Assembly: GCA_013350335.1 (NCBI GenBank)
Contig: CM023539.1
Span: 69,026,781 to 69,090,780 of the forward strand
Length of the DNA stretch: 64,000 bases
Origin: Chimonanthus salicifolius
Taxonomy: Eukaryota; Streptophyta; Magnoliopsida; Laurales; Calycanthaceae
Direction of reading: 5' to 3'
Every line of letters begins with the position of its first letter. Position 1 is the stretch's first letter. The notes beneath the pieces are model-generated. The model searched no databases. It was not told where the DNA came from and saw only the letters and a program-made list of their open reading frames with translations. Of this stretch, positions 24,052 to 36,102 are shown one piece after another. The position numbers were made by a program, and so were the translations under genes.

Positions 24052-26004
24052 TACTGTTTTAAACCTCCAATAATCAGTATAAACAGTATATTAATATCAG
24101 GCTTTAACTTTCAAAAACCATACAAAAACAGTCCATAAAAAGTCTATGGTTTACATGTTTTTCCAATATGAAACCAACATTCTTTTACATGGGGTTCGGC
24201 CCTCCATGGTGGCCGAACCCAATGGCTATGTTTACTGTTTTAAACCTCAGATAATCATGTATAAATAGATATTAATATCAGGTTATAACTCTCAAAGAAA
24301 CCATCCAAAACAGTCCATAAAAAGTCTATGGTTTACATGAAAACCAACATTCTTTACATGGGGTTCGGCCCTCCATGGTGGCCGAACCCAATGGCTATGT
24401 TTACTGTTTTTAAACCTCAGATAATCATGTAATAACAGTATATTAAAATCAGATTTATCTTTCAAAGAAACCATCCAAAAATTAGCCCATTTTCATAGGG
24501 TTTTAATTTCCAAAAACTATCAAAAACAGTCCAAAATCCATGGTTTTCATGTTTCAAAACATGAAAACCAAGCCATCTCTTACATGGTCTAGACCCTTGT
24601 CAAATTCGGCCATAGCATGGCCAAATTATGACATTCAAATCCATGCTTTCAATCTTTCCAAAGTATGTATCTTAAACCTCCAAAATCAGTCCTATACTTG
24701 CATGGTTTAAATCTTACAAAACCATCAAGATTAACCATAATATTTCATGGGGTTCGGCCATCCAAAGTGGCCGAACCCTATGTCCATGTTTTCCATCTAA
24801 TTGGGCATAAAAAAATCATACTTTAACCCTTGATAGATTTGACCATCACATGGCCGAATCATGTCTTATTTTACCCATTTTATTAAACATAAATCAATGG
24901 GAAAAACTTACCACTTTCCTTTGCCTTTTGCTATTGACTTTTAATCCTTGCTTCCTTAACTCCTTGCTGGTTGTATGCTTTAATTTTTGGTACCAAAAGC
25001 TCTGCTGTTCCAGCCAAGAAGAACAACGAATTGGAGAGAGGAGAGAGGGAGAGAGAGATGAGGAAAGTCTTAGGCTTTGCAATGATAAATTGGCCAAGTG
25101 ATGGTGTTCATTGGTTTTGTATTTCAGCCATCAACACCCCTCCACTTCCTCATCAACTCATGCACAAAACGATGGGCACTGGGTGCCCTCCAAGGTACCC
25201 CTTGGCAGCTACCCATGCAGCCATACAGCTTCCCAAGCAACTCACCTCAAACCCATGTATTTACATTTAATATTCACCATGGAACTCACCAAAACAAGTC
25301 CCCAACGTGTGGGACTTGTTTTGGTTGGTTTGAGACCAGCCAACCTCTTCCAGTTCCCATTAGACTCACTGATTTACAGCCCCTTCAATTTCCCTTTTGA
25401 CTCACCCAACTCAAGATCATTTAAATTTCCATTTCAACTCACCCAACTCACATACTTAATGCATTTCATTTAATGCACATGAGTTGACTCATAACTTGAT
25501 TTAATTCCAACTCACCTCAGTCCCATTCGACTGATTTGACTCGTGTTTTAGCTCCCTTGAGGGTTCACACGGTCAACAATAGTCAACTCGACCCGTTGGG
25601 TCCACTTTTTGCTCCTTGACCCGTTTTTTACTCCATGACCCAATTATGGGTATTTTGGTCATTTGTAATCGGTTTTTGCATATGGGTCAGGCCTACCCAT
25701 TTCTTCTCTACTTGATTTCCAATCAAATAAGCTTGACCCCATTTAATTTAAATTCACAAAACGGTCAAATCATCCTTTTGACCCGATGGGTCCCATTTGG
25801 GCCCTTTGACCCATTTAGCCATTTTTGACCCAAATGATGAAAATTACCCAACCAATCAAACTTAACATTCATAATATGCTCATATGATTTTAATTTGAGC
25901 AATGGGCCCCACTATTTCCTTTCTTAACATCACAAAATAATTAATTTAACAACTCAGGGGCATTTTGGTAATTTTCCATTTCATTGAAAAATTGGGGTGT
26001 TACA
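24052..26004 (-). repeat. Partial LTR, minus strand, related to the LTR at 10220
   Basis: On the minus strand it starts at 26004 with TGTAACACCCCAAT and follows the 10220 LTR through the GGGTCAAA-rich 5' part and the GA-rich leader (about 25010-25060), into two close copies of the GGTTCGGCC/GGCCGAACC hairpin region (arms at 24193-24219 and 24362-24388) and a third at 24751-24777. The rest of the LTR lies in or beyond the gap. Open frames on the + strand at 24850-25828 are antisense to the LTR and are not genes. Confidence 0.85.
24060..24480 (-). repeat. Tandem repeat of about 170 bp inside the LTR fragment
   Basis: TACTGTTTTAAACCTC...CAGTCCATAAAAAGTCTATG...GGCCGAACCCAATGGCTATG recurs at about 24052, 24230 and (partial) 24400, each unit carrying one hairpin. 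Confidence 0.8.
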
Positions 26005-26639
26005 TCTCCTAAGGAATAGTGGTTTGGACTCCAGGATTTTTTTGGTGGTTGAAGACCAATCTTTAGTTGTCTCTTTTTTCAGCATGGTTGTAGGGGAAGT
26101 GCTAACCAAGGCTTTTTCGAACACTAAATCTCTCCAACACCGTGACACCCTTACTTCTGGAAGTGAGAGAAGCAAAATCCTTATGTTTCTCCGGCGAGAT
26201 TTCGCTCCGGGAGGTCCTACCTTCTAACCTAGGGCACGGGAGGATAGGAGAAAATCGCTAAAGCTCAGCGGCCTACCGGTCGTGACCAACGGCCTGTCTG
26301 TGTTGACATGTAGATATGTATCGATCTATCTCCCTTTGCAGTTTTCCCCTTTTCAAACAGTCATCTTAAATCCAACAGTGTCGACCTGTCTATTCCTCCG
26401 ACTAGTCTATCATTCGACATGGGTTTCACAATGAAGGAAGACTGGGTATGTGTATGTGTGTTTCTTGTGATGTTCATGGTTCTTCAACCTTTGTTAATAC
26501 ACCTTTTAATGCCAGTGACGATACATACATTCACACCGTGTCTCTGCCATTTGAAGATTCGATTCACCCTTCTAAATGTAGGAACAAACCATGGATTACA
26601 GATCTCTTTTTTTATTCAAATTAATCCAAGATTTTTGGA
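26005..26639. other. Unidentified stretch
   Basis: Frames at 25997-26227 (+), 25981-26175 (-) and 26419-26661 (+) show no recognisable motif. Words such as CCGGTCGTGACC and TGTCGACCTGTC recall the U3 of the TGTTAGTG family, so part of it may be decayed LTR. Confidence 0.3.
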
Positions 26640-28066
26640 CACATTTAATTCACCAATTTAAGTATATTGTCCAAGTGTGTGATGTCATAAGATACGGCAT
26701 TTACAGATTTTAGCAAGGCAAGACATTTATGGACATAATTCATTCCACATAATTTACAGATTGATGTACATTGAAATGAACACATAAAGCACATTAGTCA
26801 TACAATCATTTCCTGATTTGAATACAGCACACAGGAATGAGGTATGACCCTACACACACAGCTCTTATGCCTTTTATCATGTTATTATCCAAAACATGAT
26901 AAAATATTTTACCATTCTTTCAAAGGAGCTTTAGTTCCTTAAAAAGAGCTGCTACTTAAATGGATTATTCAATCATTACTTTGGTTGGTCACACCAAAAT
27001 AAAATATCCATTTAATTGACATAGAGCATGTTTCATTCACATGGGATTCACAAGTTTTGGAGCCTCGGAATGAAATGACACTGTGTATGTGTATTAGACC
27101 AGTTTCAATCACATACATACCCTATGCATGAGGTAATGCACACACTACATTCATTTCCTAAATATGCACAAATCACATGGCATATGAAATGAAATGAGAT
27201 AAGTATATTCCAATACAAGAGTGCATACCAACATGTACATACAAGTATCTTGTATAAATTAATCCAACAATTAAACAAGAACATGGATTAAAAACAAGAT
27301 ACATGATGATTCCAATACATGTTTGAAATGTGGTACCAACAGTGATATCCCTTCACACATTTGAACCTAACATTGTGAGACTTGGAATCTAACTTCACAA
27401 TCCAGTGTTGGCCTTTCCTCAAATCTGGTTTTAATTTTGGGTGCCCTCCCATTTGATTTTATAGTTCATATTCCAGATTTTGTACCATTATGTTGGTCTT
27501 TAAACATCTCGGTACACGGCCTTATAGGACACTTGGAGATTACTACTTCTTCAAGTTCTTTTTTCTCCATTCTATTTTTCTCTTAGAGGATATAGCTTGG
27601 ACTTTTTCAATGGATGAATTTAATCAATCACCTGTATTTCAACACACAAATTGATCGATAGGTGATGTTATCCATTGGGCTAAAAGAGGCGATTTTTCAG
27701 TGGATTCTTTCAGCCTTTTTTGTTGTTTCATGTCTTTTAAATATTTTGATAGCATATCATGAAACACATTGATGAATGCTACATATGTTTGGTTTACGTG
27801 CATAGCCAATTCATCACTAGTCCAAGCAATTTTGGTCTTTGGGCTGAGAGGTCACGGAAGTTGAAGATTTATCCAATACCTCTTTCATAGGCACAAACCA
27901 CTTTCTATTCACCTTTTTCCAACTATGGTTTTATGGTGAAAACATTTTATAGTCCTTCATTCCATTTTTCATCAAAAACAAGTCTTGGAAATATCATGGC
28001 TTTTTGTTATTGCCATTGTTCTAGCATGGATTAACTCGGATGGCTAGATCATTTCTCAAGAGCACT
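26640..28066 (-). mobile_element. Interior of a TGTTAGTG-family LTR element (copy A), decayed
   Basis: Lies directly inside the primer site at 28069-28080 (minus). Parts are shared with two other places: 27240-27700 with 34330-34860 (inverted), and 26640-27214 with 48994-49064 plus 52402-52902 (same orientation). On the minus strand a short ATGGC... start follows the primer site as in copy B, but stops accumulate at once and no gag or pol domain was recognised. Superfamily not assigned. Confidence 0.65.
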
Positions 28067-28068
28067 AG

Positions 28069-28080
28069 GCTCTGATACCA
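28069..28080 (-). other. Primer-binding site of copy A
   Basis: GCTCTGATACCA on +, i.e. TGGTATCAGAGC on the minus strand, two bases inside the LTR end at 28083. Confidence 0.85.
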
Positions 28081-28082
28081 AT

Positions 28083-29984
28083 TGAAAGTTCCCATTTTCA
28101 ATGTGCTAGAACATCGTGATTGACCCTAAAGAGAGGGTGAATAGGTCAATCCCATTTTTAATGGTGTTTACAAATTTCTTGATTATTTGAAGTGCAACGG
28201 ATTGTTTAGTCAAGAGATTTATTTAATGTAACAATTTCATTGATCGATCACACTAAGATAATGACCTTTTGCATAAAGTTTGATTATCAATGATTGTGCA
28301 CAATGTGTAGAGTAAGATAATCAATATGCAAAGCGATGTGTGTTAAGAAGAGTATTTAAAAATTAAATACAAACACACATAGATCAAGCACCATAAGACC
28401 ATTTTAAAGTGGTTTGGTTAGCCAACTTACATCCACTATTAGGACTCGTTCAACCTTGAGCTATCTCCAAAATCCACTAAGTGGGGACTTACACCCTCAC
28501 AATTAGAGTAGGAATTGCACCTCACTCAATCGGCTGCAAATTTCACCCACACTGTCGAATAGGAATTCCACCTATCCATTTGGCCGGGAGTTCCACCCAC
28601 CTCTATGCCGGAGATACCGCTCCAGAATTTTTTATAGTGGTTCCAGGGTACATCCCGTTAATCCACTTCGGAACAAAGGTTTTAAAGAAAATTAAAACCA
28701 AGAAGCACTTGCCTTTGAAGCTCTTTCTCCTGATGTGTGCTTCTTCAAGATCGTACCCACTGTGTGCCGACGCTCTTCCTTGTAGCCTCCGGTGAGCAAT
28801 AACAATCCAAGGTGTCAAGGAAACTGGTTCTACCAAAGGTTTCCTAGTTTAGGGTTATCTCATCCTCAGTTTCAAACTCAATCCTCAGATTGGTTGTTTA
28901 TGAGTTTTTCATCATCATTCTTCTCTCTCTCTCTCCCAACTCAATCCATTTGATTGGATGTATTTGATTCCCCTAGTACAAGCACGCGAGAGAGATTGAT
29001 CCTTCTGTTGGCCCTTGTTTAAGCTCACTGATAAAGAAGAGGGTCCAACTGATCCGTCTGCAGGATACCAACTGGTTGCATAAAGATTGTTTTATATAGC
29101 GAAGGCAACCAGTTGAAGTAACGGTAATGTACCGGCAAGTCGGTCGCACCGAGAGGTTGGTGACTAGAAATGTTACCGTTACAATTTCGACTGTTGAGCA
29201 TTAATTGCACTCCCAACGGTAATATTCTTTTCCAGTCGACATGTCGTTATCGCCGATGGGTCGACACTTATGGTACCGAGAGGTCGGTCCATACAAGAGG
29301 CTCGTGCTAGTGCAAAACATGTTTGGCAGTAATTTCCACTTTGGAAACCTGTTATACAAAAGGACTTGTCGCCCATTACAGAGGGATCGGTCTTGGTACT
29401 CTCGATTGGTCTTTGATTGTCGATATGTCTGTGTCTTCGAGAGTCCATATGAGTTCAAGGTTTTAGAACTCTAGATCTTGATCGACAAGTCGTTGACCAC
29501 GAGGAATCAGTCTTTCAGCGAGGGGTCGGTGCATACGAGACTCTTGATCAGAGGCAAACCCAGAATGACAATTTAATGTTCCAGAACCTAATGTCATTCG
29601 AGTCAACTAGTCTTTGACCACGATGGGTCGATCCTGACTTCACCGAGGGGTCGGTGAGATAAGACTGGTCAAGCTGATTGTGAAACCAAATACATATTTT
29701 CAAGTTGGATTCCAATTCACTATCAACTTTCCTCACTAGGCTTCATATGATTTTAACCATTTGTTCTTCTAAGTTTAGGGATAGTCTTATCTAAGGTGTG
29801 GATGCCACCTAAAGTCATCTATGGCCATAATATTGTTTTGTCATTGCCATAATGATGAGCTTCAATCCGGTGGAGCATGATCTTTACTCTTGGTCATCTT
29901 GGGTCTTCAAGCTTCCGGCAAGTGCTTCTTTCCGAGTCATGGAATTGACAAACATAAGGTCTTGGCCAAGCCAAGCCACTAACA
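28083..29984 (-). repeat. LTR A of the TGTTAGTG family (1902 bp)
   Basis: On the minus strand it starts TGTTAGTGGCTTGG at 29984 and ends ...ACTTTCA at 28083, followed by the primer site. It matches LTR B (32072-33971) over its length. The U3 part (about 29100-29700) is rich in short palindromes of the type ACCGACCNCTCGGT. A TATA-like TATATAAA lies at 29098-29091. Frames at 28481-28836, 29025-29474 and 29548-29736 are not conserved as proteins. Confidence 0.9.
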
Positions 29985-31086
29985 TCCATGATCACGCCTG
30001 TGGAGGGCATTTCAATGCTAGAAAGACCACTGAAAAGGTTTTACAGTGTGGATTTTTTTGGCCCTCCATGTTCAGAGATACCCATACCTATTGTGTCATA
30101 TGCGAAAGATGCCAAAAATTAGGTAGTCTGTCTCGTAGAAATATGATACCACTAAACCCAATCTTACCAGTCGAACTTGTTGATGTTTGGGGTATCGATT
30201 TCATGGGGCCATTTCCTAATTTTTTTGGGCGTCTTTATATTCTAGTAGGAGTTGACTACGTCAACAAGTGGGTCGAAACAATGGCACGTAAAACCAACGA
30301 TCACAAGGTTGTTATCAACTTCATCAAAGAAAACATCTTCTCTAGATTTGGAATTCCAGGTATCATCATTAGTGACAGGGTAAACAACTTTTTAACCACC
30401 CATTCAATAAACTGTTAAAATCATATGGGGTGTTACATAAAATTGCTATTCCTTATCATCCGCAAATTAGTGGTCAAGTGTAAATTTTGAATAAAGAGAT
30501 TAAGCACATTCTTGAGAAGACAGTCAATCACAGTAGGAAAGACTAGTCTTCCAAACTCATTGATGAGCTATGGGCATATCAAACTGCCTTTAAAACGCCC
30601 ATAGGCATGTCTCCCTGCAGATTGGTTTATGGGAAGGCCTATTATCTGCCAATAGAGTGAGATCACAAAGCATTTTGGGCTATCAAACGTTGTAATCTTG
30701 CTCTAGACTCTGTTGGACAATAGAGAAAGCTCCAGCTTGCTGAGCTGGAAGAATTGAGAAATGAGGCATATGATAGTGCAAAGAGATACAAGGACAGAAT
30801 GAAAACCTTTCATGACATACGCATCTTGAGAAAATCATTCCCTGTCGGTCAGAAGGTCTTGTTGTATAACTCTCGATTGCATCTTTTTTCTGGAAAATTG
30901 AAATCCTAGAGGACAAGTCCATATTTTGTTCATTTTGTTTTACCACACGAAGTAGTACAGATCAAGCATCCTAAGAATGGTCATATTTTGAAAATCAATG
31001 GTCAAAGATTGAAACCATTCTTAGATTTTGGAAAACCTGAGGGAGAAGTTGAGATTCTATGTGAAGATCCTGTTCACCATGATTGA
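29985..31086 (+). pseudogene. Integrase fragment of an Athila/Tat-type Ty3/gypsy element
   Basis: Translation gives the zinc-finger end of integrase (HACGGHF...TYCVICERCQKLG), the core start LVDVWGIDFMGPFPNFFGRLYILVGVDYVNKWVE, and FGIPGIIISD. A different frame carries YHPQISGQV, then [19 protein letters not shown], and finally LKINGQRLKPFLDFGKPEGEVEI, the usual C-terminal signature of this lineage. The glutamate position of the DD35E triad is replaced by a stop (TAA at about 30481). Stops also occur near 30547, 30659, 30721 and 30908, with a frame change near 30415. The upstream part of pol is absent because LTR A abuts at 29984. Confidence 0.9.
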
Positions 31087-32071
31087 TATGAAAATCCATT
31101 CACCAAGATCCATCTACCCAACCACCCTACCCATTTCACTCATCCACCTCTTTACCCAGACCCACCTACCCTTCTGTCTATGATTGAGTTGGTCTGAGTC
31201 TAGGTTTTCATTAAGTCAGTCTAGCATTTCATGCACATTCCAAGGTACGTCAAAACCCGATTGTTCATTATCTAAAATATCTCTTCTTTTACACCTGATC
31301 ACTGCAAATTAGGGAACATTGAAAGGAATGTTCAATTTAAGCTTGGGGTACTGAGGTCATATATTATTCATCTAAGTCATATATCATCCATTTAAAAAAA
31401 AATTAGGAGAGAGTAAGTTCAAACTGAGACCCCTTAAAAAAACATTCAGCATCCATCATCCATCTTTGTGTTTGTGACCAACAGACGTTAAAGAACTGGA
31501 TAGCAGTCATACATGTAGATGGTCGAGTTTTAATGTTCGCACTGTGTCTGTCTAGAATACAAGTTCCCCCAGAGTTGTGTAGGAAAATAATTTCCTTAGC
31601 TATGAGGGTGAGGAAACTGGAAATCCAAGAGGAACAACCCAGACCTCTTTGTAGTTGAAGCACTCTGGCTGCAAAAAGAAAAGCTAAGAGGCTAGCAATC
31701 TGTCACAAATGTGGACGTAGAAATTGTAATGGAACAATATTTGATCAAGGAGCCTGTTGTGTGACAGCAGTAAGGAATAGACCTGTAAACACGAATAGGC
31801 ACATACTTTTGGATGTAGTCAAAGGTAGAGTAGGTGCAGAAAGACTGAGACGCCTTGAACTCCAAAGAAATGTTGATTTTCTCTTGTCGGCCTATAAACG
31901 TCTTGACAATTTGACGGTAAACGAGTCATAATCTTACTTAGACAAAAATAGGCAGAATCATTTTTACAGAAGAATAAGTGAGGACTGAGACTTCTTGGGG
32001 CTTAAATACTGTCAATTTTAGTTTAAAGAAGATTGCATGTGTCTTGACGATCTGATGTAAAAGGAGTCACA
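31087..32071 (+). other. 3' non-coding part of the Athila/Tat fragment
   Basis: Sequence between the integrase end and LTR B. AAGCTTGGGG at 31339-31348 resembles the purine-rich plus-strand primer region of Tat/Athila elements. No LTR start follows clearly. A small Cys-containing ORF lies at 31602-31931. Confidence 0.5.
31602..31931 (+). pseudogene. Unknown basic, Cys-containing ORF with one internal stop
   Basis: ATG at 31602, one stop (TGA, about 31656), then open in the same frame to TAA at 31929-31931. The second part has a basic stretch (KRKAKRLA) and cysteines CHKCGRRNC ... CC, followed by an Arg/Leu-rich helix-like tail (RLRRLELQRNVDFLLSAYKRLDNL). Lineages near Athila/Tat often carry extra ORFs between pol and the 3' LTR, and this may be the remnant of one. 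The basic-plus-Cys layout suggests nucleic-acid binding; no family is assigned. Confidence 0.35.
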
Positions 32072-33971
32072 TGTTAGTGCCCCAGCTTGCCAAGTCCCTA
32101 AGTTTGTCAATTGCATGACTCGGGAAGAAGCACTTGCTAGAAGCTTGAAAACTCAAGGTGATCAAGAGTGAAGATCATGCTCAACCAGATTGTCGCTCAT
32201 CGTTACGGCAATAACAAAGTAGGTATTTGGTCATAGATGACTTTAAGTGGTACCCACACCTTAGGAGGACCATTCCTAGGCTTAGCTGAACAAATAGTAA
32301 AATCATGAAACAGCCTAGAGGGGAAGCTGGACAGTAAATTGGAAGCAAACATGGAAATATGAATTAAAGTTCATTGTCAGCTCGACCAGTCGTTCTCACC
32401 GACCCCTCGGTGGAGACACGATTGACCCATCGTGGTCAAAAACTAGTCGGCCAGATTGACAAAGGTTCTGGATCATAGAACCGTCATTCTGGTATGCCTC
32501 TGATCGTGAGTATCGTATGCACCGACCCCTCGGTGAAATACAGAAATGACCCCTCATGGTCAACGACTCTTCGATAAATAATTAAGAGTTCCGGAACTTA
32601 GAACTCAGGTGGACTCTCGAGAAAATAGACATATCTGTAATATAGACCGGTCAAGAGTACCAGGACCGACACCTTGATAAAGGGTGACAGGTCGGTCTAG
32701 GTAAGACTAGTTTCTATACTTGAAATTCTGTCAGCATGGTGTTGCCCCAGACCGAGCCTCTCGTATGTTCCGACCTCTCGGTGCCATGACTGCCGACCCA
32801 TCGGTAACACAGACCCGTCGGTCAGATAAAAATTGTGCCGTTGAAAGTGCATTTAATGCTCAATGGTTGGGTAGTTGAATGGTAATATTTTTAGTCACCG
32901 ACCCCTTGATACGCCCGACCTGTCGGTACTGGACTGTCCCGAAAAACTGGTTGCCTTCTCTATAAATACTAATCCTTGTGCAACCAGTTGTACATCCTTT
33001 GGAAAATCCAATGGACCCTCATCATTATTAGTGAGCTTAAACAAGGGTCAACAAAAGGATCACTCTCTCTTTTGTGCCTACACTTGGAAAATCTAATACA
33101 ACCAATCATATGGATTGAGTTTGTGAGAGAGAGAGAGAGAGGGAAAAGGATAAACAACTAGGATAGATATCGGTAGAACGAATTTCCTAGTCACCCTCAA
33201 ATTGTGATTGCTCTACGACGGCTACAAGGCGGAGCGTCGGCAAACATTTAGTGGATCTTGGAGAAGCACACATAACCGAGAAAGTGCTTCAAAGACAAGT
33301 GCTTCTTGGTTTTAATTTTAAAAACCTTTATCCCGTGAAAGTGGATTAAGGATGCTTGGCTCCAGAATCACTATAAAAAAATCTAGAGCGTAGTCTTTGG
33401 CACATGTCGTGGGTGGAATTCCCAGCCAAATGAATAGGTGGAATTCCTATTCTATATGTCGTGGGTGAAATTCCCAGCCGATTGAGTAAGGTGGAATTCC
33501 TATTCTAATTATGAGGGTGTAAGTCCCCACTTAGTGGATTTGGGGATAGCTCAAGATTGAGAGTACTAACAGTGGATGTAGGATGGCTAACCGAACCATT
33601 ATAAATTTCGTCTTATGGTCTTTGATCATTGTGTGTTTGTGTATTAGAATTTGAGCACTCTTCTCAGCACACATCAATTTGCATTTTATTATCTTTATTT
33701 ATACATTGTGCACAAGCATATATAATCAAGCAATATGTAAAGCTTTCTAAACTTAGAGTGATTATTTAAGAAATTATAAACAATTTATCACACTAAACAA
33801 ATCTCTTGATTAATATTGACATTCCACTGCACTTAAATTTTAAACAATCAAGAAAGTTGTGAGCACCATGGAAACTGGGATTGACCTATCAACACCCCCC
33901 CCCCCTTCTCTCCCCAACCCCTTCCTTCCTCTAGGGTCAATAGTGTTCAAGCACCAAGGGACGAACTTTCA
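32072..33971 (+). repeat. LTR B of the TGTTAGTG family (1900 bp)
   Basis: TGTTAGTGCC start and ACTTTCA end, followed by a primer site. U3 palindromes ACCGACCCCTCGGT at 32399-32412 and 32521-32534 and variants at 32770, 32793 and 32915; TATAAATA at 32961-32968. The downstream leader contains a GA microsatellite (about 33124-33141), repeated GGTGGAATTCCTATTC words (33410-33510) and a 12-C run near 33894-33905. Orientation is opposite to LTR A. Confidence 0.9.
32961..32968 (+). promoter_or_regulatory. TATA box of LTR B
   Basis: TATAAATA after the conserved CTGGTTGCCTTCTC. The equivalent place in LTR A (29098-29091) and LTR D (53790-53797) reads TATATAAA. Confidence 0.6.
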
Positions 33972-33973
33972 AT

Positions 33974-33986
33974 TGGTATCAGAGCC
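33974..33986 (+). other. Primer-binding site of copy B
   Basis: TGGTATCAGAGCC two bases after the LTR end at 33971. Confidence 0.9.
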
Positions 33987-34862
33987 TCGTGCTCCTCATA
34001 AAAGACCTAACCATTCGAGTTGATCTGTGTTAGAACAATGGCTTTGAGAGAAAGCCATGATATTTCCAAACCTCAATTTGTGATAAAAATGTAAAGCAAT
34101 CTTGAAAAACTTTAAATGTTTTATCAATAAATATGTTTGGAAATATGTGAAAAGAAAGTCGTCTAAACCTATGGAAAAGGTATTTGATAAACATTCAACT
34201 TCCATGACCACTCAGCCCAAAGACCAAATAGTTTGGACTAGTGCTGAAATGACTATGCACTTTAATCAAACACTAGTAGCATTCATCAGGTTTGTTTCAT
34301 AATATGTTTTTAAAGATATTTTAAAAAAAATGAAACAACAAAAAAAGGCTGAAAGAATTCACAAAAAATTACCTATTCTAACCCAATGGATGACATCACC
34401 TATCATGATCAAATTGTGTACTGAAACAATAGGTGACTGACTACAGTTCATCCATTGAAAAAGCCCAAGCTAAATCCCCTAGAGAAGAAAAGGATGGAGT
34501 AAACGAACTTGATGAAGATAGTGACCTCCAAGTATCCTATAGGGCCATGTACCAAAATGTTTTCCTCGTATGTTAGGTCAACATAGTGGTACAAAATCTG
34601 GAGTGTTGAATACAAAGTCAAATGAGAAGGTACCCAAGATTAAAACTAGATTTGATAAAAGGCCATTACTGAATTGTGGACTTAGATTCCAAGTATCACA
34701 ATGTTATGTTCAAATGTGTAAAGGGCTACTATTGTTGGTATCACATTTGAAACATGTTTTTGGAATCACCTGTGTATTTTACCTTAAATCCATGTTCTTG
34801 TTTGATTGTTTGATTGATCTAATGTAAAATACTCATGTGTACATGTAGGTTTGCACTATAGT
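33987..34862 (+). mobile_element. Interior of TGTTAGTG-family copy B, decayed
   Basis: Starts with an ATGGC frame at 34039 that soon meets stops. 34330-34860 is the inverted counterpart of 27240-27700 in copy A. Frames 34102-34302 and 34570-34827 are not recognisable. It is cut at 34862 by an LTR of the same family in opposite orientation. Confidence 0.65.
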
Positions 34863-35403
34863 TGAAACTCCCTTTCTCAAGATGCTAGAACAACGCGATT
34901 GACCCTAGAAGGGGGATGAATAGGTCAATTCGAGTTTCCATGGTGTTTACAAATTTCTTGATTGATTTAAGTGCAGCGAAACATAAATCAAGAGATTTGT
35001 TTAGTGTTATAGATTATTTACAATTTCTTTAAACGATCACACTAAGATTATGGCCCTTTATATTGCTTGATTATCCATGCTTGTGCACAATGTGTAAAAT
35101 AAGATAATCAACATGCAAAGTGACATGTGTTGAGAAGAGTACTGAAATACTAAAATACAAACACACAAAGATCAAACACCATAAGACTAATTTAAAGTGG
35201 TTCGGTTAGCCAACCAACATCCACTGTTAGGACTAACTCAACCTTGAGTTATCCCAAAATCTACGAAGTGGGGACTTACACACCCACAATTAGAGTAGAA
35301 GTTCCACCTCACTCAAACGGTTACGAATTTCATCCACCACTGTAGAATAGGAATTCCACCTATCCATGTGGTTGGGAATTCCACCCACCACTTTGCTAGA
35401 GAC
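34863..35403 (-). repeat. LTR C, 3' part of a TGTTAGTG-family LTR (minus)
   Basis: Matches the first about 540 bases of LTR A on + (TGAAACTCCC..., GATTGACCCTAGA, GGTTAGCCAACC, GGGACTTACAC). No primer site lies on its inner side. It is interrupted at 35404 by the Tekay-type element. Confidence 0.85.
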
Positions 35404-35885
35404 TATAACACCTCGGATTTTCAATTTAATATTTTGTATAAAAATTATCCATTTAATTGATGAATATGAGATATAGATCTTATTTGGATAAAGAATTGGG
35501 CCATGACCCTATTAGGACCCAATTAATTGTGGAATTAGTTTTATAAAAATTAAATGGGTTTGAATTAATTTAGTGATGCATATTTAGTGATCATTTAATT
35601 AAAAGATTATGCATGGCCGAATTTTAGATGATAAATATATAGGTTATGCGCATGGATTAGTATCCAAGGAAACTATCTAATTTAAATAGAGATAGGATTA
35701 AGGGACGGTTCTTAAATAAGGAAGTGAGGTCGACACTCACTAAACAAGGAAAGCTGCACACGGCATGGGCTAAATAAGTCTTAGCCGTGTGGGGTTTTTA
35801 TTAAAAGGGAAAGACAGGGGGCGCATGGATTAAGGGATGGAGTAGCTATCTTAAGCACTTTCTAAATTTGGATTAAGAGGAAGAT

Positions 35886-35893
35886 TATAAAAG
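35886..35893 (+). promoter_or_regulatory. TATA box of element 1 LTR
   Basis: TATAAAAG about 480 bases into the LTR, repeated in the 3' LTR at 44128-44135. It implies a short U3 and a very long transcribed R/U5 part that contains all the hairpins. Confidence 0.6.
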
Positions 35894-36102
35894 GGAGAGA
35901 GGGACAAGGCTCACGGTTTTACAACCCTTAGCCGAATTTTATTCCATCTCTCTCAATTGTTGATTTTCGGCTACAGCAAGGAGAAGAAGAAGGCAGCCAT
36001 CAAGAAGAAGAAGAAAGAGGCTAAGGAAAGAAGAAAGATTGGAAGAGCAAGAAAAGGTTGGTATACTTATTTGATAATTTATTTTGAAATAAAGAACCAT
36101 AG

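Noticed and set aside
24850..25828. Cluster of + strand ORFs of 70-120 codons
   Set aside because: They are antisense to an LTR fragment and overlap each other in all frames without recognisable motifs.
28083..33971. LTR A and LTR B as the two ends of one element
   Set aside because: They are in opposite orientation and each has its primer site on the outside; the DNA between is an unrelated Athila/Tat fragment.
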